A DNA stretch of 64,000 nucleotides, taken from contig CAADGG010000084.1 in NCBI GenBank assembly GCA_900696485.1, forward strand, positions 1-64,000, given 5' to 3'. The DNA comes from an uncultured Pseudomonadota bacterium. GTDB lineage: Bacteria > Myxococcota_A > UBA9160 > PR03. Under the pieces are notes generated by a model, which was given only the letters and a program-made list of their open reading frames with translations, ran no database searches and was not told where the DNA came from. The number at the start of each line of letters is the position of its first letter. Position 1 is the first letter of the stretch. Of this stretch, positions 44,407-52,138 are shown one piece after another. A program made the position numbers and the translations under genes.

Positions 44407-45616
44407 CGTCTCGCAACCTCCCGAGTCGTGCCTCCGACAGTCCAAGCTCGTCGACATACACGTCCCGGTTGTGCTCCCCGACGCGCGGCGCCGGATGGCG
44501 CAGCGCCCACGGGGTCCGTTCGAGCCGGTACGGCGCGCCGGGATACTGCAAACGGCCGCCCGACGGGTGCTCGAGCGAGACGAAGAACTCGCGGGCGGCG
44601 AGCTGCGGATCGCGTGCGACGTCGCTCGCCGTGCTGACCGGCGTGAAGGCGATATGGCGCCGCTGCCCCTCGTGGTAGACCTCGCTGGCGGCGAAGCGCT
44701 GGGTCAGCTCGCAAACGAAGAAGTCGATCAGCTCGCGGCACTCCTGCCGGCGCGACGACGGGCCTTCGAACTGCGGATCGAGCACCTCCTCGTTGCCAGT
44801 CTCCTCGTGGATCCACTCGGCGAGCGCCTTCCAGTGCTGTGGCCGGTTCACCATCAGGTAGACCAGACCGTCGCGACACGGGTAGGCGCCGGACGGGACC
44901 GACGCGAAGAGCCCGCTCCCGCGGCGCTTCGGAACGATCCCGTCGTCGAGCCACTTCCCGACGCCACAGATATGCGTCACAGACGTCATCGCCTCCTGCG
45001 CGGAGATGTCGACGTGCTGACCGGCGCCGCTGCGGGAGGCGTGTCGCAACGCGACGAGGCTCGCGATCGCGGCGAAGCTGCACGCGGAGAGGTGCGCCTG
45101 GGAGCCCGCCAGCACGACCGGCGGATCGTCCGCCTCGCCGGTGACGTAGAGGGCGCCGCCGAGCGCGCTCGCGACGAGGTCCGAACCGCGGTCGCCGCGC
45201 TGTGGCCCGGTCTGCCCGAACGGGGTGATCGATGTCAGCACGAGACGGGGATTTTCGATCCGCAGCGCGTCGTAGCCGATGCCGAGTTCGTCGAGTCGGC
45301 CGGGGGGAAGCGTCTCGACGACCACGTCGGCGTTCCGTGCGAGCGACGCGAAGAGCTCGCGACCAGCCGGCCGGGTGACGTCGAGCGTGATGCCGCGCTT
45401 GCTGGTGTTCGCGTACAGGAACGCGAAGCTCAGCTCGTCGCCGGCCTCGCCGCGCCAGAACGGCGGGACCCGACGCGCCGGGTCGCCGCCCGGCGGCTCG
45501 ATCTTCACCACATCGGCGCCCATGTCGGCGAACAGCTTGCCGGCATAGGCTCCCGACGCATCCGCCAGCTCCAGGATGCGTCGTCCGGAAAGCGCGCCTC
45601 GTCCGGCGGTGGTCAC
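44393..45616 (-). CDS. CaiB/BaiF CoA-transferase-like protein lacking the catalytic Asp
   Basis: 407 residues from a GTG. Normal family start GRRILELADASGAYAGKLFADMGADVVKIE and ANTSKRGITLDV. At the catalytic position the chain reads AGSQAHLSACSF, where aligned active members have Asp; His175 is nearest. The nucleophile is therefore absent while the fold is intact. It is encoded directly before and overlapping the Asp-containing transferase, so it is most likely the non-catalytic half of a heterodimer. Confidence 0.82.
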   Translation of the reverse strand: MTTAGRGALSGRRILELADASGAYAGKLFADMGADVVKIEPPGGDPARRVPPFWRGEAGDELSFAFLYANTSKRGITLDVTRPAGRELFASLARNADVVVETLPPGRLDELGIGYDALRIENPRLVLTSITPFGQTGPQRGDRGSDLVASALGGALYVTGEADDPPVVLAGSQAHLSACSFAAIASLVALRHASRSGAGQHVDISAQEAMTSVTHICGVGKWLDDGIVPKRRGSGLFASVPSGAYPCRDGLVYLMVNRPQHWKALAEWIHEETGNEEVLDPQFEGPSSRRQECRELIDFFVCELTQRFAASEVYHEGQRRHIAFTPVSTASDVARDPQLAAREFFVSLEHPSGGRLQYPGAPYRLERTPWALRHPAPRVGEHNRDVYVDELGLSEARLGRLRDDGVV

Positions 45617-45804
45617 GATCTGCCTCGCCTCGATGCCGCAGGGTCGCCTCGCCGCGCGACCCGATCTGCCGAGATGGATCTTGCGGGGTTCGATTCCGCA
45701 CCGTCCCCGGCATGCCGTTGTAGGATCCTCCGGTAGGATCCTTCGTCGATGCTCGTTGCGACGCGGCAAATTACCGGAAGCCCCGGGCCGGTGCCCGGCG
45801 CGGC
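45617..45804. promoter_or_regulatory. Divergent promoter region with duplicated GTAGGATCC box
   Basis: The spacer separates the leftward CoA-transferase operon and the rightward amidohydrolase gene. GTAGGATCCT is repeated 15 bases apart around 45720-45745. Spacing and position suit a regulator site or overlapping -10 boxes, but no factor is encoded nearby. A T-arm-like stem at 45681-45702 is not a tRNA. Confidence 0.35.
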
Positions 45805-47229
45805 GTGCTGATCACCGGCGCGGAGCTCGAGGGCACCGCCCCGCTCGACGTGCGGCTCGCCAGCGATCGCATCGCCGAGATCGGCCGCTCGCTGGCGCGG
45901 CGCCGCGACGAGCCGGTGCTCGATGCGGCCGGCGGCGCGCTGCTGCCGGGGTTGCACGATCACCACCTGCACCTGTTCGCGCTCGCGGCGGCGCGCGCGT
46001 CGGTCCGCTGCGGGCCGCCGGCGGTGTGCGATGCGGCGTCGCTGGCCGTCGCGCTCGCCACGGGCCGGGCGACCGGCGACGCCGGAGCCTGGATCCGTGG
46101 CGTCGACTACTTCGAGTCCGTCGCCGGCGAACTCCGGCGCGCCGAGCTCGATCGCCTGGTTCCCGGGCAGCCGCTGCGGATCCAACACCGCAGCGGCGCG
46201 CTGTGGCTGCTGAACTCCGCCGCCATCGACCGCCTCGGGCTCGACCGCGGCGCCGACGCGCCGGGCGTCGAGCGCGACGCCGCGGGCCGGGCGACCGGAC
46301 GCCTGTTCCACCTCGATACGTGGCTGCGCGAGCGTCTCGAGCCGCAGCCGCTCCCGAACCTCGGCGCCGTCGGCGCGCTGCTGGCCTCGTTCGGCGTCAC
46401 CGGCGTCACCGACGCGACGCCCGACAACGGACCCGCCGAGCTGCGCGCGTTCGCCGATGCGTGCGATCGGGCAGAGCTCCGGCAACGCGTGCTGGTGATG
46501 GGCACGCCCGGCCTTCCCGCGTCCACGCACGCGCTCGTCGAGCGCGGCGCCGTCAAGCTGCGTCTCGACGAGAGCGCCTTCCCGGACTTCGACGAACTCG
46601 TGCGCCGGATGGACGACGCCCACCGCGGCGGGCGTCCGGTCGCGCTTCACTGCGTCACGCGTGCGGAGCTGGTGCTGGCGGCCGGCGCGCTCGAAGCGGC
46701 CGGCGCGCTCCCGGGCGACCGCATCGAACACGCCTCGGTGACGCCACCGGACGTGCTGAGGTTGCTCGCCGAGCTGGGCGTCCGCGTCGTCACGCAGCCG
46801 GGCTTCGTACGCGAGCGCGGCGACGCGTACGCCGAGCACGTCGATGCCGCGGACCGCCCGTGGCTGTACCGCGGCCGCGGCTTCCTCGACGCGGCGGTGC
46901 CCCTCGCCGCCGGCACCGACGCGCCGTACGGCGATCCCGACCCGTGGCTCGCGATGCAGGCGGCGGTCGAACGGCGGACCCGGTCCGGCAGGCTTCTCGG
47001 TGCCGGCGAATGCCTGTCTCCCGAGGCGGCGCTCGCGCTGTTCACGTCACCACCGGATTCGCCGGGTGCGGCTCCGCGCCGCGTCGCCATCGGCGCACGC
47101 GCCGATCTGTGCCTGCTCGATCAACCGTGGTCGGAGGCGCGCGAGCGGCTGTCGAGCGCGTGCGTCACCGCGACGATCCGGAGCGGCTGCGTCGTGTGGC
47201 GGCGCGCGGAGGTGCACGCGGTCGAATGA
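45805..47229 (+). CDS. Amidohydrolase-superfamily metal-dependent hydrolase (Amidohydro_3-like)
   Basis: 474 residues from a GTG. LDAAGGALLPGLHDHHLHLFAL near residues 40-60 contains the metal His-x-His. VALHCVTRAEL near 282 and EHASVTPP near 311 supply later His ligands, and AAGTDAPYGDPDPW near 371 the metal Asp. The layout resembles N-acyl-amino-acid deacylase and imidazolonepropionase-like hydrolases. The substrate is unknown. It is alone on this strand between two leftward catabolic operons. Confidence 0.8.
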   Translation: MLITGAELEGTAPLDVRLASDRIAEIGRSLARRRDEPVLDAAGGALLPGLHDHHLHLFALAAARASVRCGPPAVCDAASLAVALATGRATGDAGAWIRGVDYFESVAGELRRAELDRLVPGQPLRIQHRSGALWLLNSAAIDRLGLDRGADAPGVERDAAGRATGRLFHLDTWLRERLEPQPLPNLGAVGALLASFGVTGVTDATPDNGPAELRAFADACDRAELRQRVLVMGTPGLPASTHALVERGAVKLRLDESAFPDFDELVRRMDDAHRGGRPVALHCVTRAELVLAAGALEAAGALPGDRIEHASVTPPDVLRLLAELGVRVVTQPGFVRERGDAYAEHVDAADRPWLYRGRGFLDAAVPLAAGTDAPYGDPDPWLAMQAAVERRTRSGRLLGAGECLSPEAALALFTSPPDSPGAAPRRVAIGARADLCLLDQPWSEARERLSSACVTATIRSGCVVWRRAEVHAVE

Positions 47230-47245
47230 CGCGGCAGCGCGGCGC

Positions 47246-48574
47246 TCAGCCGCGCAGGGCAGCCTCCGTCTCGGCAAGGACCGCCGCGGTGTCGGCGCCG
47301 AGCGGACGGGCGCGGCCGAAGGCAGGCCGGATTCGCGGCGGCGCGACGGCGGCCCGGACCCCGGCGAGCTCCACCTCCCACTCGTCCCGGCACCGGATCA
47401 CCGACGCGCGCGCCGGCGGCATCGCGTGCCCGAGCCCGTGCGCAACGACGTCACGCAGCGACACGTCGAGCAGCCGGCTCTCGCCGGCCTGCCATGCCTC
47501 GAAGGCGGCGAGCGCCGCGTGCAGGCCGGTCAGCGGATCGGCGATCGCATCGCCACAGAAGAGCGGCGCGTCCGGCGCTCCGGTCGCGACGGCAAGACCC
47601 GCCGCGACGGCGGCGTCGTCGCCGAACGCGACCCAGTCGATCCCGGGCTCGCGGCGCCCGTAGCCGGTGAGGCTCAGCCAGATGACGCCCGGCCGCGTCG
47701 CGACGAGCGTCTCCGCGTCGATCCCGAACTGCGCGACCGCGCGCGGACGCGACGCCTCGATCACGATGTCCGCGCGCTGCACGAGGCGCATGAGCGCGCG
47801 GCGACCGTCCGCAGCGCCGAGATCGAGCGCCACGCTCTGCTTGCCGGCATTCAGCAGGTCGAAGAACGCGGCCGGTCCGGCGCGGGCCCCGTCGGGACGC
47901 CGCGTGCTCTCGACCTTCACGACGCGCGCGCCGGCGAGTTGCAGCAGATGTCCGCACAGCGGACCGGCCCACAGCGACGAGAGATCGACGACCAGCGGCG
48001 CGTGGTGCTGTGGCCGCCGGCCCGCCGGCCCGCGCTGTGCAACGCGCAGCCACGGCGGCGGCGCCGGCTCCGGTGCGATCGCGACGGCGGCCGGGAGGCC
48101 GAGCAGGCGCGCGCGCGCAACGACGTCCTCGGCCGGACGTCGCGCGACGCGCGCCGCCACGAAGGCCCAGGGGTCGCTCGGATCGCCGTCGCCGAGCCAG
48201 GCCGGCAGCAGCGCGACATCGTCCGCACGCGCGAGGTTCACGGCGAGCCAGCGGTCGGCGGCGCGCAGCAACCGGCAGCTCCCGCCCGGCGACACGCGCC
48301 CGCGTCGCTCGGATCCGAATGCCGCGGCGTGTTCGCCGAGCAGCGCGGCGCCATCGAGCGCGGCGAGCGCCGGCGTGCCGGCGCGCGCGGCGAGTGTCTG
48401 CACGACCTCGCGCGCACGCGACGCCAGCGGTGCCGGCGCGAGCACGGGTGGACCGTCGGCAAATCCGGTGAGCGCCATCGCGCCGGAGCCTGCCCACACG
48501 AAATCCGGATGTTCACAGGTGGGCGGGTCCGGCGCCGCGACCGCGCACCGGCGCCGGCCGCCGACGGCCTTCAC
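47246..48574 (-). CDS. CoA-transferase family III with apparently swapped (circularly permuted) halves
   Basis: 442 residues. The N-terminal 235 residues (WAGSGAMALTG, then SPGGSCRLLRAADRWLAVNLAR and ARLLGLPAAVA) match the features of the C-terminal subdomain of CaiB-type enzymes. The usual N-terminal Rossmann half, LVVDLSSLWAGPLCGHLL with GARVVKVES, starts only near residue 240, followed by LNAGKQSVALDL and the likely catalytic Asp in GDAIADPLTGLHAAL. So the order of halves is reversed relative to the other five transferases here. The GTG start overlaps the crotonase stop (GTGA). Confidence 0.72.
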   Translation of the reverse strand: MKAVGGRRRCAVAAPDPPTCEHPDFVWAGSGAMALTGFADGPPVLAPAPLASRAREVVQTLAARAGTPALAALDGAALLGEHAAAFGSERRGRVSPGGSCRLLRAADRWLAVNLARADDVALLPAWLGDGDPSDPWAFVAARVARRPAEDVVARARLLGLPAAVAIAPEPAPPPWLRVAQRGPAGRRPQHHAPLVVDLSSLWAGPLCGHLLQLAGARVVKVESTRRPDGARAGPAAFFDLLNAGKQSVALDLGAADGRRALMRLVQRADIVIEASRPRAVAQFGIDAETLVATRPGVIWLSLTGYGRREPGIDWVAFGDDAAVAAGLAVATGAPDAPLFCGDAIADPLTGLHAALAAFEAWQAGESRLLDVSLRDVVAHGLGHAMPPARASVIRCRDEWEVELAGVRAAVAPPRIRPAFGRARPLGADTAAVLAETEAALRG

Positions 48575-49602
48575 CGGAGGACCGCGTCGACGAGGCCCCA
48601 GCGCTGTGCCGTCGCGGCGTCGACGCGTGCGCCCGACAGCGCGAGCCACGCCGTTCGCTGTCGGCCGATGCGGCGCGGCAGGCTGACCGTGCCGCCGGCG
48701 CCCGGCACGAGGCCGAGCGACAGCTCTGGAAGCTGAAAGGTCGCATCCGGCCTCGCCTCGACGCGCTGCGCGAAGGCCGGCAGCTCGACGCCGGCGCCGA
48801 CGCACGCACCGTGCACGACGACCCGCGTGCGGGCCGCGCACGCGGCGAGCAGCCGGGCGAGGTTGCGCGTCGTGCGCACGAGGTGCGCCGTCGCCGGATC
48901 CGGCAGACTGCCGAACTCGTCGAGATCCCCGCCGGACGAGAAGGACGGCCCGGCGCCCGACAGCGCGATCTCCGACAGCGACGCATCCGACACGGCCAGT
49001 TGCAGCGCTTCCGCCAGCGCATCACGCATCGCCACGGAGAACGCGTTGCGCCGGGCCGGACGGTTCAGCACCAGCTCGAGCCGGTCGCCGTCGCGCCGGA
49101 CGGCGACGGCCGGGCCGAGTTCCGGTGCGGGCCGCACGCGTGCCGGGTGCGCACGGCGCCACGCCGCGAACTCCGGACCCGCTTGCAGCACCGAGTACGC
49201 GAGTGATTCGGCAACCAACGCGTCGTCGACGGCAAGCGGCGCAGCGAGACGCAGCAGTTGCACGAGCGTCGTCGCGGCAATCGGGGTGCGCGCGACGGCG
49301 TCGAGGACCGGTGTCGCCTCGGCCTCGGAACCGACGACGACGTCGAAGCGGTCGCGCAGCACGGACAGCGCGGGATCCGCGTCGCGCGGCTGCAGCGCGA
49401 CGGTCGGACACGCGAGTCGCGCGAGCGACGCGGCGGCGGCCGCGAGCTTCGGTGGCCCGGCAGCGCCGGCGCCGCTCCCGAGGTCGACGAAGAACACGCC
49501 GCCGCCCCCGAGCGTCGCATGCTCCTCGACGGCGTAGGGCGACGCGAGCTGGTCCAAGGCCTCGCCGAGCGAGCGGAGCGGCGCGGCGCGCTCGGCGCCC
49601 AC
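48571..49602 (-). CDS. Crotonase-fold protein with unusual 150-residue N-terminal extension
   Basis: 343 residues if started at the GTG at 49602. The enoyl-CoA hydratase core begins near residue 155 (RLELVLNRPARRNAFSVAMRDAL), with GAGPSFSSGGDLDEF and GACVGAGVELPAFA oxyanion segments and the standard FQLPELSLGLVPGAGGTVSLPRRIG with Pro-Glu. It stops right after WGLVDAVLR, lacking the normal C-terminal trimerisation helix. The N-terminal extension ends in LVAESLAYSVLQAGPEFAAWRR, which resembles that missing crotonase tail. The start is uncertain: 210 bases upstream remain open. Confidence 0.68.
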   Translation of the reverse strand: MGAERAAPLRSLGEALDQLASPYAVEEHATLGGGGVFFVDLGSGAGAAGPPKLAAAAASLARLACPTVALQPRDADPALSVLRDRFDVVVGSEAEATPVLDAVARTPIAATTLVQLLRLAAPLAVDDALVAESLAYSVLQAGPEFAAWRRAHPARVRPAPELGPAVAVRRDGDRLELVLNRPARRNAFSVAMRDALAEALQLAVSDASLSEIALSGAGPSFSSGGDLDEFGSLPDPATAHLVRTTRNLARLLAACAARTRVVVHGACVGAGVELPAFAQRVEARPDATFQLPELSLGLVPGAGGTVSLPRRIGRQRTAWLALSGARVDAATAQRWGLVDAVLR

Positions 49603-49813
49603 TACGGTCCGGTCTCGGGCCGGCGACGGAATCCGATCCCGCCGGCCGGCCGCTGGCCGCGTGACACCCGCGCTGCGTCGCGACGGCCATGCCCCGGTCG
49701 CGCGCCGGGCGAGCGGACCGCCGCCGCGATCTCGCTGCGCGACGGGCCATCCGCAAGGGCTGCAAGGCCTGCAAGCGCTCGAAGGCCCGACAGCGAGCTC
49801 CGGAGACCGCGCA

Positions 49814-51325
49814 CTAGGACGCTCCCGTGAGGTCCGCCTTGACGCGCCGTCGCAGCAGCTTGCCGGTCTCGTTGTACGGCAGCTCGTCACGGAACTCGAT
49901 GCGCTGCGGCATGCGCGACGAGCGCAGCCGCCCGCGCACCCAGCGCTGGAGTTCGTCGGCGGTCGCCGTCCGGCCGGCCCGCAGCACGATCATCGCGGCG
50001 ACCGCTTCCCCCCACTCCTCGTCCGGGATGCCCACCACCGCGCAATCCGCCACGGCGTCGTGCGCGAGCAGGACCTCTTCGATCTCCCCGGGCGACAGGT
50101 TCTCGCCGCCGCGCACGATCACGTCGTCGATGCGGCCCTCGAGGAACAGGTAGCCGTCCTCGTCGAGGAAGCCGGCGTCGCGGGTCGGGAACCAGCCGTC
50201 GCGATCGACCAGCGATCCACGGCCGAGGTACTCGCCGGAGACCTGCTCGCCGCGCACGCAGATCTCGCCCGAGCCGCCCGGCTCGACCGACTGGCCGCTC
50301 GGATCGCGGATCTCCACCTCGACACTCGGCAGCGGCCGTCCGACCGACGTGAGCCGGCGGCGCACGGCGGGCTCGTCGGCCGACGCCGCTGCGCGGTGAT
50401 CGTCCGGACCGAGGATCGCGATCGTCGAACTCGTCTCGGTGAGGCCGTAGGCATTCGTGAAGTCGGCGGTCGGAAACAGCTTCATCGCGCGCTCGATCAC
50501 TGGAAGCGGCATCTTGCCACCGCCGTAGGACAGCGCGCGAAGCCGCGCCGGAGCGGCCTCGCTCCGCTGGTCGAGCACGTCGACGATCCGGCCGAGCATC
50601 GTCGGCACGACGAACGCGTGGGTCACGTGTTCGCGCCGGGCGGTCTCGATCCACGCCTCGGCGGAGAAGCTCGGAAGCTGCACGAGGCGCCGGCCGGAGT
50701 AGACCGAGCTCGCGATCGCCGCCATCGCGGCGATGTGGTAGGGCGGCACACTGACGAGCGCAGCGTCGTCGTCGCCGGCGGCGCCGAACTCGACCGAGCC
50801 GAAAATGTACGAGACGAGGTGCTTGTGCCGGATCACCGCGGCCTTCGGCGCCCCGGTGGTTCCGCTGGTGAACAGCAGGATCGCGATCGCGTCGGGATCC
50901 ATCGGCCAGTTCGGCTCGCGCGCGGGCGCGTCGCCGGCCGCGGCGCCACCGGCCAGGAAGGCTTCCCGCGTCACGACCGTCGTGCCGGGCAGCCCTGCGA
51001 GAGCCCCGGCGCGCTCGCTCGACGTCACGAGCAGGGACGGCGCGATCCGCGCCGCGAGCGCTTCGAGCTCGCTGTCGGTGAGCCGGTAGTTGAGCGGCAC
51101 GAACGGTTTGCCGGCCCACGCGCTCGCGAACAGACCCACCGGCACCGCGAGGCTGTTCTCGTCGAGCACGGCGACGTGCGCGCAGCCGCTGGCCTCGATG
51201 CCGGCGGCCGCCGCCCCGGCCGCGGCGAAGAGCTCGTCGTAGCGGAGCGCCGCGCCGACGTTCTGCACCGCCACGCGCTCGCCGAAGCCGGAGACGGCCA
51301 TCTCGAGCAGCATCATCAAGTTCAT
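49814..51325 (-). CDS. Acyl-CoA ligase (ANL superfamily)
   Basis: 503 residues. LLFTSGTTGAPKAAV near residue 150 is the P-loop, NAYGLTETSS near 293, then RDAGFLDEDGYLFLEGRIDDVIVRGGEN near 380-407 and the catalytic Lys in PYNETGKLLRR near the C-terminus. It is relatively short, like aryl- or medium-chain ligases. Four bases separate its start from the stop of the small hypothetical gene upstream, so it is in the leftward EtfD operon. It should activate the acid entering this pathway. Confidence 0.87.
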   Translation of the reverse strand: MNLMMLLEMAVSGFGERVAVQNVGAALRYDELFAAAGAAAAGIEASGCAHVAVLDENSLAVPVGLFASAWAGKPFVPLNYRLTDSELEALAARIAPSLLVTSSERAGALAGLPGTTVVTREAFLAGGAAAGDAPAREPNWPMDPDAIAILLFTSGTTGAPKAAVIRHKHLVSYIFGSVEFGAAGDDDAALVSVPPYHIAAMAAIASSVYSGRRLVQLPSFSAEAWIETARREHVTHAFVVPTMLGRIVDVLDQRSEAAPARLRALSYGGGKMPLPVIERAMKLFPTADFTNAYGLTETSSTIAILGPDDHRAAASADEPAVRRRLTSVGRPLPSVEVEIRDPSGQSVEPGGSGEICVRGEQVSGEYLGRGSLVDRDGWFPTRDAGFLDEDGYLFLEGRIDDVIVRGGENLSPGEIEEVLLAHDAVADCAVVGIPDEEWGEAVAAMIVLRAGRTATADELQRWVRGRLRSSRMPQRIEFRDELPYNETGKLLRRRVKADLTGAS

Positions 51326-51328
51326 CGT

Positions 51329-51640
51329 TCAGTCCGACGACGGCAACGGCTTGGCTTCCTTCAGCACCAGCGCCTCGCCGGCGACCGAGAGCGAGCCCTC
51401 GCCGGGCTTGATGCACAGCAGTTCGAGCTTGCCGTCGGCGTTCACGTAACGCTTGCCGAGCACGGTGCCCTTCGCGGCGTCCGGCGAGATCACCGCGCCC
51501 GCCGGCGGCGTCGCCGCCGCGTCGATCATCGGCTGGCCGCCGCAGGCCAGATCGACGTCCGCGTCCGGGGCGGCGACGATCATCACCTGCGTGTTGCACA
51601 CCGCGCTCTTCAGTCGGGTTCCGGTCTTCAGTCGAGCCAT
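51329..51640 (-). CDS. Conserved-looking small protein of the ligase operon, unknown function
   Basis: 103 residues, no domain assigned. The N-terminal LKTGTRLKSAVCNTQVMIVAAP, then DVDLACGGQPM and a third Cys in KLELLCIKPGEG give three cysteines at about 15, 33 and 76 in a mostly beta-strand-like sequence, possibly a small metal-binding or adaptor protein. It is sandwiched tightly between the SnoaL-like and ligase genes, so it is very probably translated. Similar short proteins beside acyl-CoA ligases occur in actinobacteria as far as I recall. Confidence 0.65.
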   Translation of the reverse strand: MARLKTGTRLKSAVCNTQVMIVAAPDADVDLACGGQPMIDAAATPPAGAVISPDAAKGTVLGKRYVNADGKLELLCIKPGEGSLSVAGEALVLKEAKPLPSSD

Positions 51641-51679
51641 GGTCTGCCTCCTGCGCGTCGAGGCCCCCGCGGCGGGAGC

Positions 51680-52138
51680 CTAGTCGCTCGTCGGGGTCCC
51701 GTCCTCGGTGGGGCCTTCGCGGTACGGGACCAGAAACTGCATGGTGAGCCGGCGCGACGCGAACTTCCAGCACCCGTCGACGCGGACGTATCGGTCGTCG
51801 TAGCAGCCGGCTCCCAGGTGGCGCCGGCCATCCCGCGTCATGCGCAGGTCGAGGTGGCAACTGCCGGTCGCTCGGTCTCCGTCCAGTTCGATCAGATGGT
51901 CGTGCACGAACGGCTGGAGGTCGGAGGCGGGCAGGATCGCGCGATACGCCGTGCGGATCGCCGTGGGGCCGACGAGCGGCGGACGATCGCCGGGGTCCAT
52001 CACGCCGGTCTCGGCAAACAGCGCGGCGGCGCCGTCCGCATCCCGGCGCCAGATGCAGTACGCGTAGCGCCGCACGAGGTCGCGGATCGCCTCGAGATCG
52101 AGCAGGCGCTGCAGCGCGTCGGCGCCCGGTCCGCTCAC
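51680..52138 (-). CDS. SnoaL/NTF2-like small protein
   Basis: 152 residues of the NTF2-like cone fold. The start LLDLEAIRDLVRRYAYCIWRRDADGAAALFAETGVMD is characteristic of SnoaL_4-type proteins, followed by HDHLIELDGDRATGSCHL and a GCWKFASRRL strand. The family includes ketosteroid isomerase-like enzymes, dehydratases and hydrolases. The GTG start overlaps the EtfD stop (GTGA). A lipid or CoA-intermediate isomerase is possible; catalytic residues are not diagnostic. Confidence 0.78.
   Translation of the reverse strand: MSGPGADALQRLLDLEAIRDLVRRYAYCIWRRDADGAAALFAETGVMDPGDRPPLVGPTAIRTAYRAILPASDLQPFVHDHLIELDGDRATGSCHLDLRMTRDGRRHLGAGCYDDRYVRVDGCWKFASRRLTMQFLVPYREGPTEDGTPTSD

Noticed and set aside
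45681..45702. tRNA-like T-arm TGCGGGGTTCGATTCCGCA
   Set aside because: The stem-loop geometry is off by one base, and no acceptor, D or anticodon arms can be folded around it; no CCA.
49602..49814. A 70-codon leftward frame between the ligase and the crotonase, GTG overlapping the ligase stop
   Set aside because: The overlap is tempting, but the translation is Arg/Gly/Ser-rich with no motif. It could be read only as a possible leader.
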